From assembly GCF_963678635.1 (NCBI RefSeq), contig NC_087066.1, positions 2,468,633-2,532,632 of the forward strand: a stretch of 64,000 nucleotides of DNA, in the 5' to 3' direction. Source of the DNA: Symsagittifera roscoffensis (Eukaryota > Xenacoelomorpha > Acoela > Convolutidae). Below are positions 32,330 to 43,085 of the stretch, one piece after another (position 1 is the first letter of the stretch; every line of letters starts with the position of its first letter). The position numbers were made by a program, and so were the translations under genes. Below the pieces are notes generated by a model. The model searched no databases and was not told where the DNA came from. It saw only the letters and a list, made by a program, of their open reading frames with translations.

Positions 32330-34656
32330 TTATAATTTGTCTACTAGTTTTCGAAAATCTAAATCGGGTTCTCGAATTGAAGAAGGGTGGGATGCTCTCT
32401 TTTTTATTGCTATTTTCCTTAATTGTGGTGTTAAGGTCATCATTAAGATTTCTGTCATCTTTGTGTTTTTATAGTCATGTGTATTTAATGAATATGCTTT
32501 TCGAACTAGTGTTTCGATTCGTACTGCTATTTGCTTGATGGTTTCGTTTGGTAATCTGCGAATTTCATTACATAAAACTCTTTGTTGTTGTTTGTTTCTT
32601 TCGGAGTCAAACATTTTTGAAAATTCTTGTGTAAACCTTTTCCAGTTTGATTTTATTTCTAGAGGTAGTACTGAAAACCATTTTTGGGCTGCGCCACCTA
32701 AGGTTGTTTGTATTAACGCTGTGCGTCGATGTATCCAATTTTGATGTAGTGGCGTATTAATTGGTTCAGGTCCAATTTTTAAAATCAGGTTTGCTGTTAC
32801 TGCATTTAAATAATCTTCTACAGAGTATTCAGGGTCTGTTCCTGTGAAAACCATTAAAGGTTTGTTTGATGTTATTGATGATCCACCCATAAGGTATGGA
32901 TTCATTGTCATTTGTAATGATTCTGCTGCATTTGGCATTTGAGAAAAATTTGAAAGTTGGTTTCTTGTTATTTCATGTTGTTGGAGATAATATGGGAGTG
33001 GTATTTCATTTTGCATTTGTGATGGTTGATACGAGTGTGCAGTCATTGGATTTTGTTGTTGAATTGGTTGAAAAGATTGTGTATTAATTAGATTTTGTTG
33101 TTGAATTGGTTGTTGATGTTGTGCATCTATTGGTTGTGGAGAAAAATTTCTATGATTTGTACGTGTTCTCTGTATTCCTTGTCTACGATATTCTTGAGTA
33201 TTTGGTGCAAATATATCTGGTTGTAAGAAATCATCATCTGAGGATAAATAATCCATTTGATAAGATGTCTGTTTTTTATTTTTATTTTGTTGAAAAAATG
33301 GGTAATTTTCACTGTGATCCTGTGGAGGATTTGTTTGGAAATTTATTGAATTAGGTTGGGTCATTGGGTTATCCCAATTTCGAGATCTTGTATATTGGTT
33401 AAAATTTCTTTGTGGTTGGTTATATCTTTTTGATGGATGTGTATAATTATAATTATGGTCTGCAAAGTTGTTTCTAGTGAATGTTTTGTGTGTTTTTGAT
33501 GGTATTGTCATGGGTCTGTATGTTTGGTAATCCATATGTGAGTATTTAGGGGCAACCGAAGGTTTAACGGTTGATTGTAAGGTTACCTGTGTTTGTGAAG
33601 GATTTGTATTTCTTGGTGTTGTTAAATTTGGGCGTATTGGTAAAATACTTTGTTGTGTAGTTGTTGTGTGTACAATTTCTTCATTTATGAAGTGTGATGG
33701 TGTCTGGATATCTTGTTGAGTAAGATTCCTAGTTCCATTGAGGTTTTCATTGTGTATGACTGTAGAGTTTAAACTATTATTTTGTGTATCGGGCAAAAAT
33801 GTATTATAGTTTAATGGTGTTGCATCAATGGTTAATGGTATTACTTTTACATAATCTCTTATGTAAGATATCGTACTTATTGCTTGACTTGAGATTGATT
33901 GTGGGAACCTTATAAATGCGGGATGAGACCATTCGGGGTCCCAAACATAATCTGATTGTTCTGTGATAGCGGTATCATCGTTCGAGTTTTGGGGTCTAAA
34001 ATTTTTTCTTGCTTGTGCAATTAAATCAATATTGTGTGTGAAATAATCTATTATGAACCATGCCAAAATTTTTTGTAGATCGTGTTTTGTATGTTGTGAA
34101 ACGTCGTCTTTCGTGAAATTTTCTTTAATGATGTTTAAATAACTAGAGAGTAGTGTGATTTCATGTCGTACTTTCAAATGTTTAGATGTTTCTGTCGGTG
34201 AGACATTTGTTATTGGGATTTCGTTTTCTAATATCGAAATATAACTATATATTATTGCGAAAACTTCATTGGTGAATATGGAGTTTGCTCTTTGTGAGTT
34301 ATGATATTGGATGCTTTTTATATATTCTGAAAAAATTTTGAAAATTCTAAATCAAGATCGTCTGTTTGAATTGTATATTTTCTATTATTATGGTTTGGTG
34401 AGGTGAATTCTATGGAGTAGATTCCATACTGTTGCGTTATGTTGCATATATCTTTTAAGTAATGGTCTATGATTTGTCTTTTGATTTTTACATCTGGGAA
34501 CTCTGTTTTACATGGACTGATTCCGGGTTCAAATAAATTTAATAGTAAATTTTTGCAAAATATATGCTGTCCTCTATCAGTGGTTGCATCTACTATAAAG
34601 GGAAAGATTTCATCATCATCTGGACTTTCTTCACCTGGGGTGTGCGTTGAGCTCAT
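32330..34656 (-). pseudogene. gag: Gag (matrix/capsid region) of element A, frameshifted
   Basis: Starts at the ATG 34656 with the same first residues as B's Gag. A 1-nt loss near 34340 breaks it after about 107 residues; the correct frame is open again until a nonsense TAA at 32330-32332 (Glu in B). Content: acidic N-terminus, helical block, a long Gln/Asn/Thr/Pro-rich middle and a capsid-like helical region (about the last 170 residues) with W-I-H-R-R-T-A-L-I-Q and K-W-F-S. Particle-forming role inferred from position. Confidence 0.8.
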
Positions 34657-35098
34657 TTTTTCGTTCGATGACTGTTAATATGTAATTATCAATGTGTCTA
34701 ATTGGTTGATTCCAATTGTATAAATGTACTGGTTTGTGTTTATATTGCTTTTTTATTCGTCTTTTTCCTCTTTTTGATGAATTTGAAGTTGTTTCTGAGT
34801 CAGAGAAATATAATTGATCGTGAAGTGGGCAATTTTTATCTATTGATTCTTTTAGTTTGTAAAGTTCGTCTAAACTGTTGGTTTCTGATTCTGGAAATGC
34901 GTTTCGATTTTTTGAAAATCTTTTTCGTGTTATTTGTCTTTGTTTCGTTATTATTTTTCTTTTTAGTGTTTGTCGTTTTGTTCGAATGTATCCAACTGTT
35001 TGTGTATGAGGTGTGATTACAAGGTCGTATTTTTTGTTATCTATTTCACAATTGTGTAAAACGATTGTTTGTTTATTTCCTAGGTTTTTAAATGACAT
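34631..35098 (-). CDS. 155-aa basic accessory ORF upstream of gag (element A)
   Basis: Differs from the B copy (44018-44485) at only a few residues. A Lys/Arg-rich core (about residues 40-65) is followed by an acidic Ser/Glu segment and a second K/R cluster near residue 110. No family recognised. Its 3' end overlaps the gag start by 26 nt in another frame. Confidence 0.65.
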   Translation of the reverse strand: MSFKNLGNKQTIVLHNCEIDNKKYDLVITPHTQTVGYIRTKRQTLKRKIITKQRQITRKRFSKNRNAFPESETNSLDELYKLKESIDKNCPLHDQLYFSDSETTSNSSKRGKRRIKKQYKHKPVHLYNWNQPIRHIDNYILTVIERKNELNAHPR

Positions 35099-36029
35099 AA
35101 GGTTTAGGATGACGGATGCAAAAGGTTGTTAAATGATTTCTATTTTCTTAAACTGTTAGTTCTTACGATTTTTTGGTTAGCTTAACCTGGGTCTATTTGT
35201 TCAGGGTTGGAGAGAAAGGTATATCGATTCCGAAGAATGCTTTTTTACTTTCTCGTGGCTAGTATAAGTTAAGGTGTTAACTTACTTAATCTTACTTAGG
35301 GGTAGTGATTGTGTTCAAGGGTTGGAGAATAGTAAATCGATCCACAAGGTTCAGGTATAATTAGAACGCGAGTAGTTCGTTAGATACTATTTTAAACTTA
35401 CTAAGTCTAAGATTTATCCTGGGTCTGGTAAGAGGGGGGGTCAAGTGAAGGATGAATAACCGAAGTTCTTCACTGTTTATCCTAATTTGAATGATTAGTT
35501 TTGTTCAAAAATTTCTATTAGTCCTGGGTTTTTAGAAAGGGTTGGATAGTGAATCGACGTTTGAGGTCGTTAGACACTAATTAAGTGGGTGGGGGAGAAC
35601 AAAGTTGTTCTGTTTGATCCAAGGATAAGCCTTGATGATCAAATTTGAGATTTAATTAAGTAGAAAATGATTTAAGATCCAAGGATAAGCCTTGATGATC
35701 TGGTTTTAAAATTAAGTGAATTTAAGTTTTAATAAAATTTTAAATGTGTGTAAAGGAAAGATTTAGTGTTTTGATGATATTAGTGGGTTTATGATTGCTG
35801 TTATGTTTTAGATGATGGAGCTGGAACAACAGGATGATTTATGATTACTAACCATTTATTGTCATGCTACTAATTTTTATTTTTATTTTTCAATAAATAT
35901 TTTTCAAACATGTTTTGTATATTACTGCAGAATTTTGGAAAACGATCTGAGATCTTTTTATCAATCGTTATTGTATATTAATAATTTTGTTTAGCGCCTG
36001 AAATGATTTTGAAGATTAACTTCAAGGTT

Positions 36030-36263
36030 TTATGTTTGCAAATGAAAATCTAAATTCATTGCTAGTAGTATTCTAAATACAAAAGTTTGTTCTGGCTTTT
36101 GCCGAACTATCATATAACTATATGGCAAGTTTCTACTTTGTCGTATGTCGTCTCTGGTTCGAGGTCTTCTTCCAATTCCGGGTAGTTCTGTTATGGTTCG
36201 GAATATTGGCTCTGATCTATTGAGTCGTAGAGACATTTCGATTAAATTATTGTCGTATAACAT
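36030..36263 (-). CDS. 77-aa ORF just after the 5' LTR (element A)
   Basis: First ATG frame after the PBS, Arg-rich, with the B copy (42852-43085) differing at a few residues. No family recognised. It may be a leader ORF or a first coding exon. Confidence 0.5.
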   Translation of the reverse strand: MLYDNNLIEMSLRLNRSEPIFRTITELPGIGRRPRTRDDIRQSRNLPYSYMIVRQKPEQTFVFRILLAMNLDFHLQT

Positions 36264-36350
36264 TTTGTAAATGTTTTTGTCTAATTTCTAATCTATTTTG
36301 GTTAATTCTAAGCTATTAAGGTCTTGTTCGAGACTTATGGTCGCACCAGA

Positions 36351-36760
36351 TGAGTTAAGACCGAGTTGGTTAACTCATAGAGTAATTTCGGATAGGGTAC
36401 ACCGTCTGCTCGTCACGCTATCTTATTTTCGGCCGGATAGATTCGTGCAACTTCTTAGTCTAATACCGATCCTAATCTTACTCTTATACTATCTAGTCTC
36501 AGGTTGTTTAACTAGTCTCTGCTAGGCTCAATAGATCTAGGGTATACTGGTTTATTGCGGCTGCTGAAGTGCTCGGGAGAGTCCAACTAATTTCTAAGTT
36601 AAATTCAAATCTCTCTGGTGCTGAAATTACAAGTAACTTCAGCACTTACAAATAAGTGGGTTGTTAGTTAGATGGATCATGATTGGTTAATATTAAATAC
36701 TTTACATTGGTAAAATATCTAATTTATCCAATCATAAAATGTAGTTTAGATCAGGTTCCA
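36351..36760 (-). repeat. 5' LTR of element A
   Basis: 410 bp, identical by eye to the 3' LTR. Contains CCAAT-type motifs near the outer end and an AATAAA in mid-LTR. Followed after 2 nt (minus strand) by TGGTGCGACC, the PBS at about 36339-36348. Confidence 0.95.
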
Positions 36761-36990
36761 CTAAATCCCTTTCATGGGAAAAAATGAGAATCTTGAAATA
36801 ATAATTTTGCAGAAAATTGCAAAAAAAACATCCAAATGTTAAGAAGTAAAGATTTACTTTTATAAATCAAATAATTGTGGTTCTCATTTGCAAACTTTCA
36901 AGATCAATTCATCAAGCAATTTATTTGAAACTTGATAAAAAGGCCGGATAAAAAAGTGCAGGATCCTACCCTCATGCAGGATTCCTTAGA
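36761..36990. other. Flank between element A and the host gene
   Basis: Begins with the CTAA target duplication. The rest is AT-rich and probably 3' flank or UTR of the gene on the minus strand. No poly-A signal stands out. Confidence 0.4.
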
Positions 36991-37779
36991 TCAACACTTA
37001 TGGTAATGCAGCTTGCTAGCATAATCCCTTTTGACATCTCTGGTGTTCAAATAACGAGTCCCATCTGGTAGAGTTCTGTTCATGTTTTCCAACTCTGTGA
37101 ACAGTTTTCCATTCACAAAGTGCTCTCCTTTCACGGTCAGTTCCTTCCTGGAAGTTTTCTTGCCCGAAACCGCGAACTCTATTTCCAATTTATTGAACAT
37201 TGTCGCGTTATTTTTCATACTATTTTGAATTTCTCTGCAGTTTTTCTCGTTTCGACACACTGCTAGGAAGCTAACAACGTTGGTCAGTTTTGTGTTTGTG
37301 ACCCATCTGTCAGCTAGTTTGAATCCTTCGATGCTGTTTGCGTGCGGACTGCGCCACACTATTCTAATCTTTTCCAGAGGCATCAGACTAATGTCGCTTT
37401 CTCTGACGTTTGGGAACTTTATTGTCCATAAATACTCTTTGACTGCTCTTTTGGCCTCCATGGAAATCATGAGGACATCGAATCTCAACTCGTCTCGATC
37501 TGTGAGCACATTCACTCTATGTCTGGCGGTATCGCCCAGAAGATAAGCCAGAGGTCTGATGAAGAACTCCTCCTTTGTGAGGTGCTTCCAAACTGTGATG
37601 TAACCTTGTTCGAAGGGCACAAAGTAGCTCAGCGGAGCCAGTTCGAAGTTGAAAAAGCTTCCGTGGCCAGCTATGGGTGGGCCATCTGTGCTGGCAGAAG
37701 TGTCACTTTGCCCATTTAGAACATGCAACTGCGCTGAGATGAAACACACAAGGAGGAATGGCTTGATGACAGCAGCCAT
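36991..37779 (-). CDS. Secreted protein of unknown function (host gene)
   Basis: 262 aa from the ATG at 37779. An upstream in-frame ATG at 38091 exists, but this start is preferred because it gives a clear signal peptide (residues 1-23: basic start, hydrophobic core, cut expected near L-N-G/Q-S), while the extra 104 residues are AT-rich and hydrophobic like noncoding DNA. The mature part has mixed composition, two close cysteines (C-x6-C near residue 190) and a C-terminal H-K-C. No transmembrane helix after the signal. No domain recognised. No intron is seen. Its codon and base use are less AT-biased than its surroundings, as for a conserved gene. It lies between the two head-to-head retroelements, 230 bp from element A. 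Confidence 0.7.
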   Translation of the reverse strand: MAAVIKPFLLVCFISAQLHVLNGQSDTSASTDGPPIAGHGSFFNFELAPLSYFVPFEQGYITVWKHLTKEEFFIRPLAYLLGDTARHRVNVLTDRDELRFDVLMISMEAKRAVKEYLWTIKFPNVRESDISLMPLEKIRIVWRSPHANSIEGFKLADRWVTNTKLTNVVSFLAVCRNEKNCREIQNSMKNNATMFNKLEIEFAVSGKKTSRKELTVKGEHFVNGKLFTELENMNRTLPDGTRYLNTRDVKRDYASKLHYHKC

Positions 37780-38599
37780 GCAGAAATCAGAAATCTCAGC
37801 AGGTATCTCCAAAACACTGAAACACTGTCTATATTGGTAAAAAACTATTTTGAAAAATAAGATCAGCAAAATTTTGATTGAAAAATAGCTTGAGAAGAAA
37901 ATTCCATGTTTTTGTTTGAATTGAAACTTGAAATGAAATAAATTTTTTTGCGAAGTCTCTTTCTGACCAAAAACTCTCATTTTAAAAAGAATCCTAAAAA
38001 TTGACATCGATGAAAAAAATTGATTATAAAGAACCCTGAGGTCGACCTGATTAAAAACAATTGACATTAAAACTTTTAAATTTTCTTCCAATCGACTTTA
38101 ATTAATAATTCTCTTCACTTTTGTTATCAAAATTTGCGGTAAAATAGGGCTATATTTTATGTGTTTTAATTTTTGGAACTAAATTAAGCACATTGATTCA
38201 TTGGCACATTGAGTTCTGAAAAACCCTTGCCTTTTTGTGAGAAATAAACGAAATAAAACTGAATTTTAAGCCATAAACAGACTCTTCGTTGGATCAAAAC
38301 TGAGTTTTCCTAGTTAATTTCAGGCATTATTTGTTCTCAAGCTTGCAAAAAAACTCGGTTTTCCAGTATTGAACAAATTTATCCGCTTATCAAGATTTTT
38401 TCCTCTGAAAGGCCTAAATTTGTTGACAATTTGGGACAAAATGTGCTTTGAGTTTCATCAAAGTTTTTAGACCGACAGACAGCAGTTGATCTGAACTACC
38501 CTCAATGATAGTCTCAGTTTTTGATTCGATGCACTTATCAGTTTCTTTCGCATCTGTAATGCCAGTTTTTACCATTTGTAGTAGATTTTCCACAGGTGT
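37780..38599. other. Upstream region of the secreted-protein gene
   Basis: AT-rich; should contain the 5' UTR and promoter. No TATA box or repeat can be assigned confidently. Confidence 0.4.
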
Positions 38600-39394
38600 G
38601 AATTTATCAGAAACGAATGTAATGTCGCACTAAACAATGCAATTTCTCATTCAAAAAGCTTCATATCGCGTGATTAAAAACTGTTCACTCCCATAAAAAA
38701 CCTTTTAAAAACTTAAGAAAGATTAGTTCAGATCATTTGCTGTCAGTCAATAGAAAAATTTTGTAATAAACTAGATAAAAGTTTTTCAAAGTGATCTTTG
38801 AAATCAAGCTTGCAGATACAAATGTTCACTAAAATGCGTGTTTTTAAGGATAATTTTGGTCAACCTTCACTAGGAGTTTAAGCTTAATTTTATAGTGACC
38901 GAGCGATTGAAATTATCAAAACTTTTTTGTAAAATTTTATCAGTTTCTTTTGCGTGTCTGAGAAGACAGTTTTCGTCATCTGCACTAAGTTTTTTGAAAC
39001 GCGTGAAATTGTAGGAAACAGCTTAGGTTAGTAAAGTTATCACACTAATTATTTGAGTAAGATCGCTTAAATTGTTTCATTTCATATCAAATACACAACT
39101 TTTTTCTCCGCCTATTCGAGAAAAAAATCACTGCGATGCAAAATTGTATGCAGATAAAGAAAACTGGCATTTTCGGACCCGAAAAAAATTGGCATTTTCA
39201 GACCCGAAAAAAAAACTGGCCAGTCTTTAAAACCAAATACTGATAGTTTCAAAGGGGTAGCTCTGATCATTTGTTTTTGTTCTATATAAGAAGTTTGCCT
39301 TACCTTCAAGAGGTTGTTGTCCAAAATCATCCTCAATAACAGGCATTTCAGAGAGAAAAGACCTGAATGTGCGTTTAATTTTTGAACTCTAGTG
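38600..39394. repeat. Degraded copy of the CACTAGTG fold-back MITE
   Basis: The right arm ends CTCTAGTG followed by TA at 39395-39396. Inner blocks (GCTCTGATCATTTG, TTGCACT-type and ACCCGAAAA motifs) match the arms of the copies at 39397 and 40647. A short tandem of CTGGCATTTTCGGACCCG-type units lies at about 39158-39225. The left end is too diverged to place. Confidence 0.5.
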
Positions 39395-39396
39395 TA

Positions 39397-40075
39397 CACT
39401 AGTGGACAACATGAAGCGCAAAATTCAGGATTTTACTCGGTAAAAATCCTGTTTTTAATGTACGTTTTGGACAACTTTTCCTTCGCAATTCAAAAACAAT
39501 TTTACATTGACCTAGAGCAAATGATCAGAGCTACCATATCTGATACTATCAATAATTAGTTTCAGTGATTTACCAATGTAATCCTGGTCCTAAAATTCCA
39601 GTTTTCCTCACCTGCACTAAGTTTTTCATCGTAGTGAAATCTTTCTTGAATAAACGGAGTAAAAAATTTGTTCATGCAACGCGAAATATACTCAGCGAGA
39701 AAAATGAAACAATCAGAGTGGAAGCCTTACTAAACTCAGACGTTTGATACTTATTCAAGCGAAAAAAAACTTAGTGCAGATGAAGAAAACTGGGGTTTTT
39801 GGACTCGGATTACACTGGTTAATCATTGAAAACAAATTTTCATACTGTCACAGATGGCAGCTCTGATCATTTACTCTCGGTCAATGTAAAATTTTTACTG
39901 AACTTAGAAGGAAACGTTTTCCAAAATTTACATTAAAAAACAAGCATTTTGCAGAGCATAATCCAAAAATTGCGCTTAATTTTGTCCCCTAGAGAAGTAA
40001 AAACCTGAATTTGCATGTAATTTTGTCCACTAAGTAGTAAAAACCTGAATTTGCATTTAATTTCGTCCACTAGTG
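39397..40075. mobile_element. Fold-back MITE copy 1 (CACTAGTGGAC termini)
   Basis: Starts CACTAGTGGACAA and ends TTTCGTCCACTAGTG, flanked by TA on both sides, a Tc1/mariner signature. The arms are complementary over about 280 bp (GCAAATGATCAGAGCTACCA in the left arm, its complement in the right). The right end carries about three tandem copies of a 43-45 bp subterminal unit containing ACCTGAATTTGC. No coding capacity. Confidence 0.75.
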
Positions 40076-40646
40076 TAGTATAGACCAAATGTAAAACAGT
40101 TTTTGAAGTTTGATCAAATTTGCTTCATATCGTAGTAACGATTCACAGCTTCTTCAGCCCTTGTATTTTGCGGAAATTTTTAGCGAAAATTGTGATGATG
40201 CCTTTTCAATCTTGGCAATGTCGCCCAGTATAGTTTCTTACAGAAGCGGACCTAGGATTTTCTAAAACGTCGAATTCCAGGTCAACTTTTTTTTAGGTCG
40301 ATCCAATTGATTTTCCGAGCTCTCTTAGGTCGCTAAAAAAATTAGGGTCGGTCTGTCAAAATTGGACGTCTTAAAATAGTACCAAGAAAGAGGACACTTT
40401 GGGTTGTAAGGGGTTCCAATACCTGAGGTGAGGGCGTCGGCATCCCTCCGTCCTACATGCGCTAATCGTTTCAAACAAAATGGGTTTTTCAAACCTGTGC
40501 AGCAAGCTTGCCGAATATGTTGTGTAGCCGCTCTTTTGAGTTTTGTACATGTATTTCGTTCGAGATCATAAATTTGTCATCATAGGAGTCAAAAGTGACT
40601 TCCAAATAGCCGTGCATCTTGGTTCTCATTTTCTATTACGCAACTA
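40076..40646. repeat. Duplicated MITE-flanking block, copy 1
   Basis: About 40076-40500 matches 41286-41695 in order (TATAGACCAAATGTAAAACAG, GTCGCCCAGTATAGTTTCTTA, TTGATTTTCCGAGCTCTCTT and others). Together with the MITEs this makes a larger duplicated unit of about 1.2 kb. Confidence 0.7.
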
Positions 40647-41244
40647 CACTAGTGGACAAAAACTAAGCGCAAACTCTAGATTTTACTCTGTGTAATGCCT
40701 GTTTTCATTGTACATTTTGGAAAACCTTTCCTTCGAAATTCAGTGAAACTTTTAGATTGATGGAGAGCAAATGATCAGAGCTACCATCTGTGAAAGTATC
40801 ACTCTTTGTTTGAACGACTTACCAAAGTATTTCGGATCTGAAAATGCCGGTTTATCTCATCTGCACTAATTTTTTTTACTTCGAGTGAATAAGAATCAAA
40901 GTCCTGAGTTTAGTAAAAGTTTCACTCTGATTGTTTCCTTTTTCTCGCTGAAAAGGTTTCACGTTACATGAACAAATTTTTTACTCCGCTTATTCAAGAA
41001 AGGTTTTACTACGATGCGAAACTCAGTGCATATGAGGAAAACTGTCATTTTTAGATCCGAATTACATTGGTAAGTCAATGAAACCAAATTTTGATACGTT
41101 CACAGATGGTTGGTCTGATCATTTGCACTCGGTCAATGTAAAAACTTTACTTAGCTTGGAAGGAAACGTTTTCCAAAATATACATTGGAACAGGCATTTT
41201 CCAGAGTATAATCTAGAATTGGCGCTTAATTTGGTCCACTAGTG
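40647..41244. mobile_element. Fold-back MITE copy 2 (CACTAGTGGAC termini)
   Basis: Starts CACTAGTGGACAAAAACTAAG after TA and ends GGTCCACTAGTG before TA; one extra subterminal unit follows to 41285. About 600 bp with long complementary arms, as in copy 1. No coding capacity. Confidence 0.75.
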
Positions 41245-41285
41245 TAGTTAAAACCTAAATTTGCGTTTAGTTTTGTCTACTAGTG

Positions 41286-41762
41286 TAGTATAGACCAAAT
41301 GTAAAACAGTTTTTGTAATTTGAACAAATTTCCTTCATAGCGTTACTTAGTAAAGTTTCACTGCTTCTTCAGCCATTGTATTTTGATGAAAGATTTAGCG
41401 AAAATCGTGATGATGCCTTTTCAATTTTGGCAATGTCGCCCAGTATAGTTTCTTACAGAAGCGGGCGTAGGATTTTCTAAAGGGTCGAAATCCAGGTCGA
41501 CTTTTTTAGGTCGATCCAATTGATTTTCCGAGCTCTCTTCAGTCAGTAAAAAAATTTAGGGTCGGTCTGTCAAAATTGGACGTATGAAAATAGTACCGAG
41601 AAAGGGTACACTTTGGGTCGCAAGGGGTTCCAATCCCAGAGGAGAGGGCGTCGGCGTCCCACCGTCCTACTTGCGCTAACCGTTTCAAACAAATTGTACA
41701 TTGAAAAAAGGCATTTTTTAGAGTAAGTCTACAATTTGCGCTTAATTGTGTCCACTAGTGTA
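41286..41762. repeat. Duplicated MITE-flanking block, copy 2, with a truncated MITE end
   Basis: Matches 40076-40500, then joins directly to the right end of a third MITE (41692-41760, ending TGTCCACTAGTG before TA). Confidence 0.65.
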
Positions 41763-42064
41763 GAGTATCTGAGTTTAATGTTCTCTTAGAACACTGTTGT
41801 GCGTGTTGCAGGTGTGGTACCTCAAAATAATAAAAGTTAGAAGGAGTTCTCATTCAAAACCTGAGGCAACATTGCGTGAAACGTTGAACAAAACAGAAAG
41901 TAAGCTTGAAAAAAACTTGAAAAATTTCCAGAAGTGCTCATTTATTCCGCGTTATGTTGTTTTTTTTTCTCTTTGATTCGCGATTTGCGTTCTGAAACAG
42001 ATGAAGCCATCCTTAAAATGCTTGCACGGTTCGTCTGAAATATGCACTCCCGGGTTATTTGTCC

Positions 42065-42208
42065 ATGGAAGTCCATAACTGGGGCGATCAGTGGAATCAG
42101 GGGAAAAACCATGCAGGGAATATCCGGGACTTCCTGGAGCAGGTTACGAGCCCGGAGGCCTGGAATTCATGTTTTTGGTTGAATTTGCAAATTTGGAAAT
42201 ACTTTTGA
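42065..42208 (+). CDS. Possible small host exon
   Basis: 47 codons with a composition unlike the surrounding AT-rich DNA (Trp, Gly and Glu-rich, GC-richer). The open frame extends about 15 codons upstream of the ATG. A pyrimidine-rich tract ending in AAACAG lies about 60 bp upstream, and a TAG/GTAAAT donor-like site lies near 42269. No family recognised. It could be an exon of an interrupted host gene or chance. Confidence 0.2.
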   Translation: MEVHNWGDQWNQGKNHAGNIRDFLEQVTSPEAWNSCFWLNLQIWKYF

Positions 42209-42354
42209 AACTGCCCATTAACAAAACAAAATAACCCAAAGGACATTCTCAAAGAAATATACTCGTAGGTAAATAGGCAAGAATCACGAACATAAAGTGC
42301 ATTTCTAGATTCACCGTTGAATCTTGTGAACAAATTGAGAAAGTTGTGAACAAA

Positions 42355-42764
42355 TGGAACCTGATCTAAACTATATTTTATGATTGGATAAATTAAATGT
42401 TTTACCAATGTAAAGTATTTAATATTAACCAATCACGATCCATCTAACTAACAACCCACTTATTTGTAAGTGCTGAAGTTACTTGTAATTTCAGCACCAG
42501 AGAGATTTGAATTTAACTTAGAAATTAGTTGGACTCTCCCGAGCACTTCAGCAGCCGCAATAAACCAGTATACCCTAGATCTATTGAGCCTAGCAGAGAC
42601 TAGTTAAACAACCTGAGACTAGATAGTATAAGAGTAAGACTAGGATCGGTATTAGACTAAGAAGTTGCACGAATCTATCCGGCCGAAAATAAGATAGCGT
42701 GACGAGCAGACGGTGTACCCTATCCGAAATTACTCTATGAGTTATACCCATCGGTCTTAACTCA
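42355..42764 (+). repeat. 5' LTR of element B
   Basis: TGGAACCTGATC...GGTCTTAACTCA. Has ATTGG and two CCAAT motifs in the first 100 bp, a GTGCTGAA/TTCAGCAC hairpin, and AATAAA at 42559-42564. These suggest a U3 promoter region followed by R with the poly-A signal. Confidence 0.95.
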
Positions 42765-42766
42765 TC

Positions 42767-42776
42767 TGGTGCGACC
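42767..42776 (+). promoter_or_regulatory. Primer-binding site of element B
   Basis: TGGTGCGACC, 2 nt after the LTR. It would pair with a tRNA ending GGTCGCACCA; I cannot assign this to a standard animal tRNA. The same site is in element A. Confidence 0.6.
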
Positions 42777-42851
42777 ATAAGTCTCGAACAAGACCTTAAT
42801 AGCTTAGAATTAACCAAAATAGATTAGAAATTAGACAAAAACATTTACAAA

Positions 42852-43085
42852 ATGTTATACGACAATAATTTAATCGAAATGTCTCTACGACTCAATAGAT
42901 CAGAGCCAATATTCCGAACCATAACAGAACTACCCGGAATTGGAAGAAGACCTCGAACCAGAGACGACATACGACAAAGTAGAAACTTGCGATATAGCTA
43001 TATGATAGTTCGGCAAAAGCCAGAAAAAACTTTTATATTTAGAATACTACTGGCAATGAATTTAGATTTTCATTTGCAAACATAA
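42852..43085 (+). CDS. 77-aa ORF just after the 5' LTR (element B)
   Basis: First ATG frame on the genomic RNA after the PBS. The product is basic, with an Arg-rich middle (about residues 12-45, R-R-P-R-T-R-D-D) and a hydrophobic end. Element A has the same frame with few amino-acid changes. No family recognised. As a long upstream ORF it should restrict ribosome access to gag, which starts 1.6 kb downstream, unless splicing or an internal entry mechanism is used. Confidence 0.5.
   Translation: MLYDNNLIEMSLRLNRSEPIFRTITELPGIGRRPRTRDDIRQSRNLRYSYMIVRQKPEKTFIFRILLAMNLDFHLQT

Larger units (their letters stand above)
22226..36760 (-). mobile_element. Element A: 14.5-kb env-family LTR retroelement, env-deleted copy
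   Basis: Bounded by 410-bp LTRs at 36351-36760 (5') and 22226-22635 (3'), identical by eye, and by the 4-bp target duplication CTAA at 22222-22225 and 36761-36764. Read on the minus strand it has the same gene order as element B (42355-61137). An internal deletion corresponding to B 54655-59000 (4.35 kb) removes Env and most of the last ORF. Gag-Pro-Pol is broken by a frameshift near 34340, a nonsense codon at 32330, a 2-nt loss near 30750 and a 1-nt loss near 27045. Identical LTRs imply recent insertion, so these lesions probably predate integration or are assembly errors. Confidence 0.95.

Noticed and set aside
37780-38091. N-terminal extension of the secreted protein (104 extra residues)
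   Set aside because: AT-rich, Phe/Ile/Lys composition like noncoding DNA, and it would bury a good signal peptide.
42097-42432. 111-codon minus-strand frame at the 5' LTR of B
   Set aside because: Half of it is LTR antisense; the plus strand gives a better small-exon candidate.
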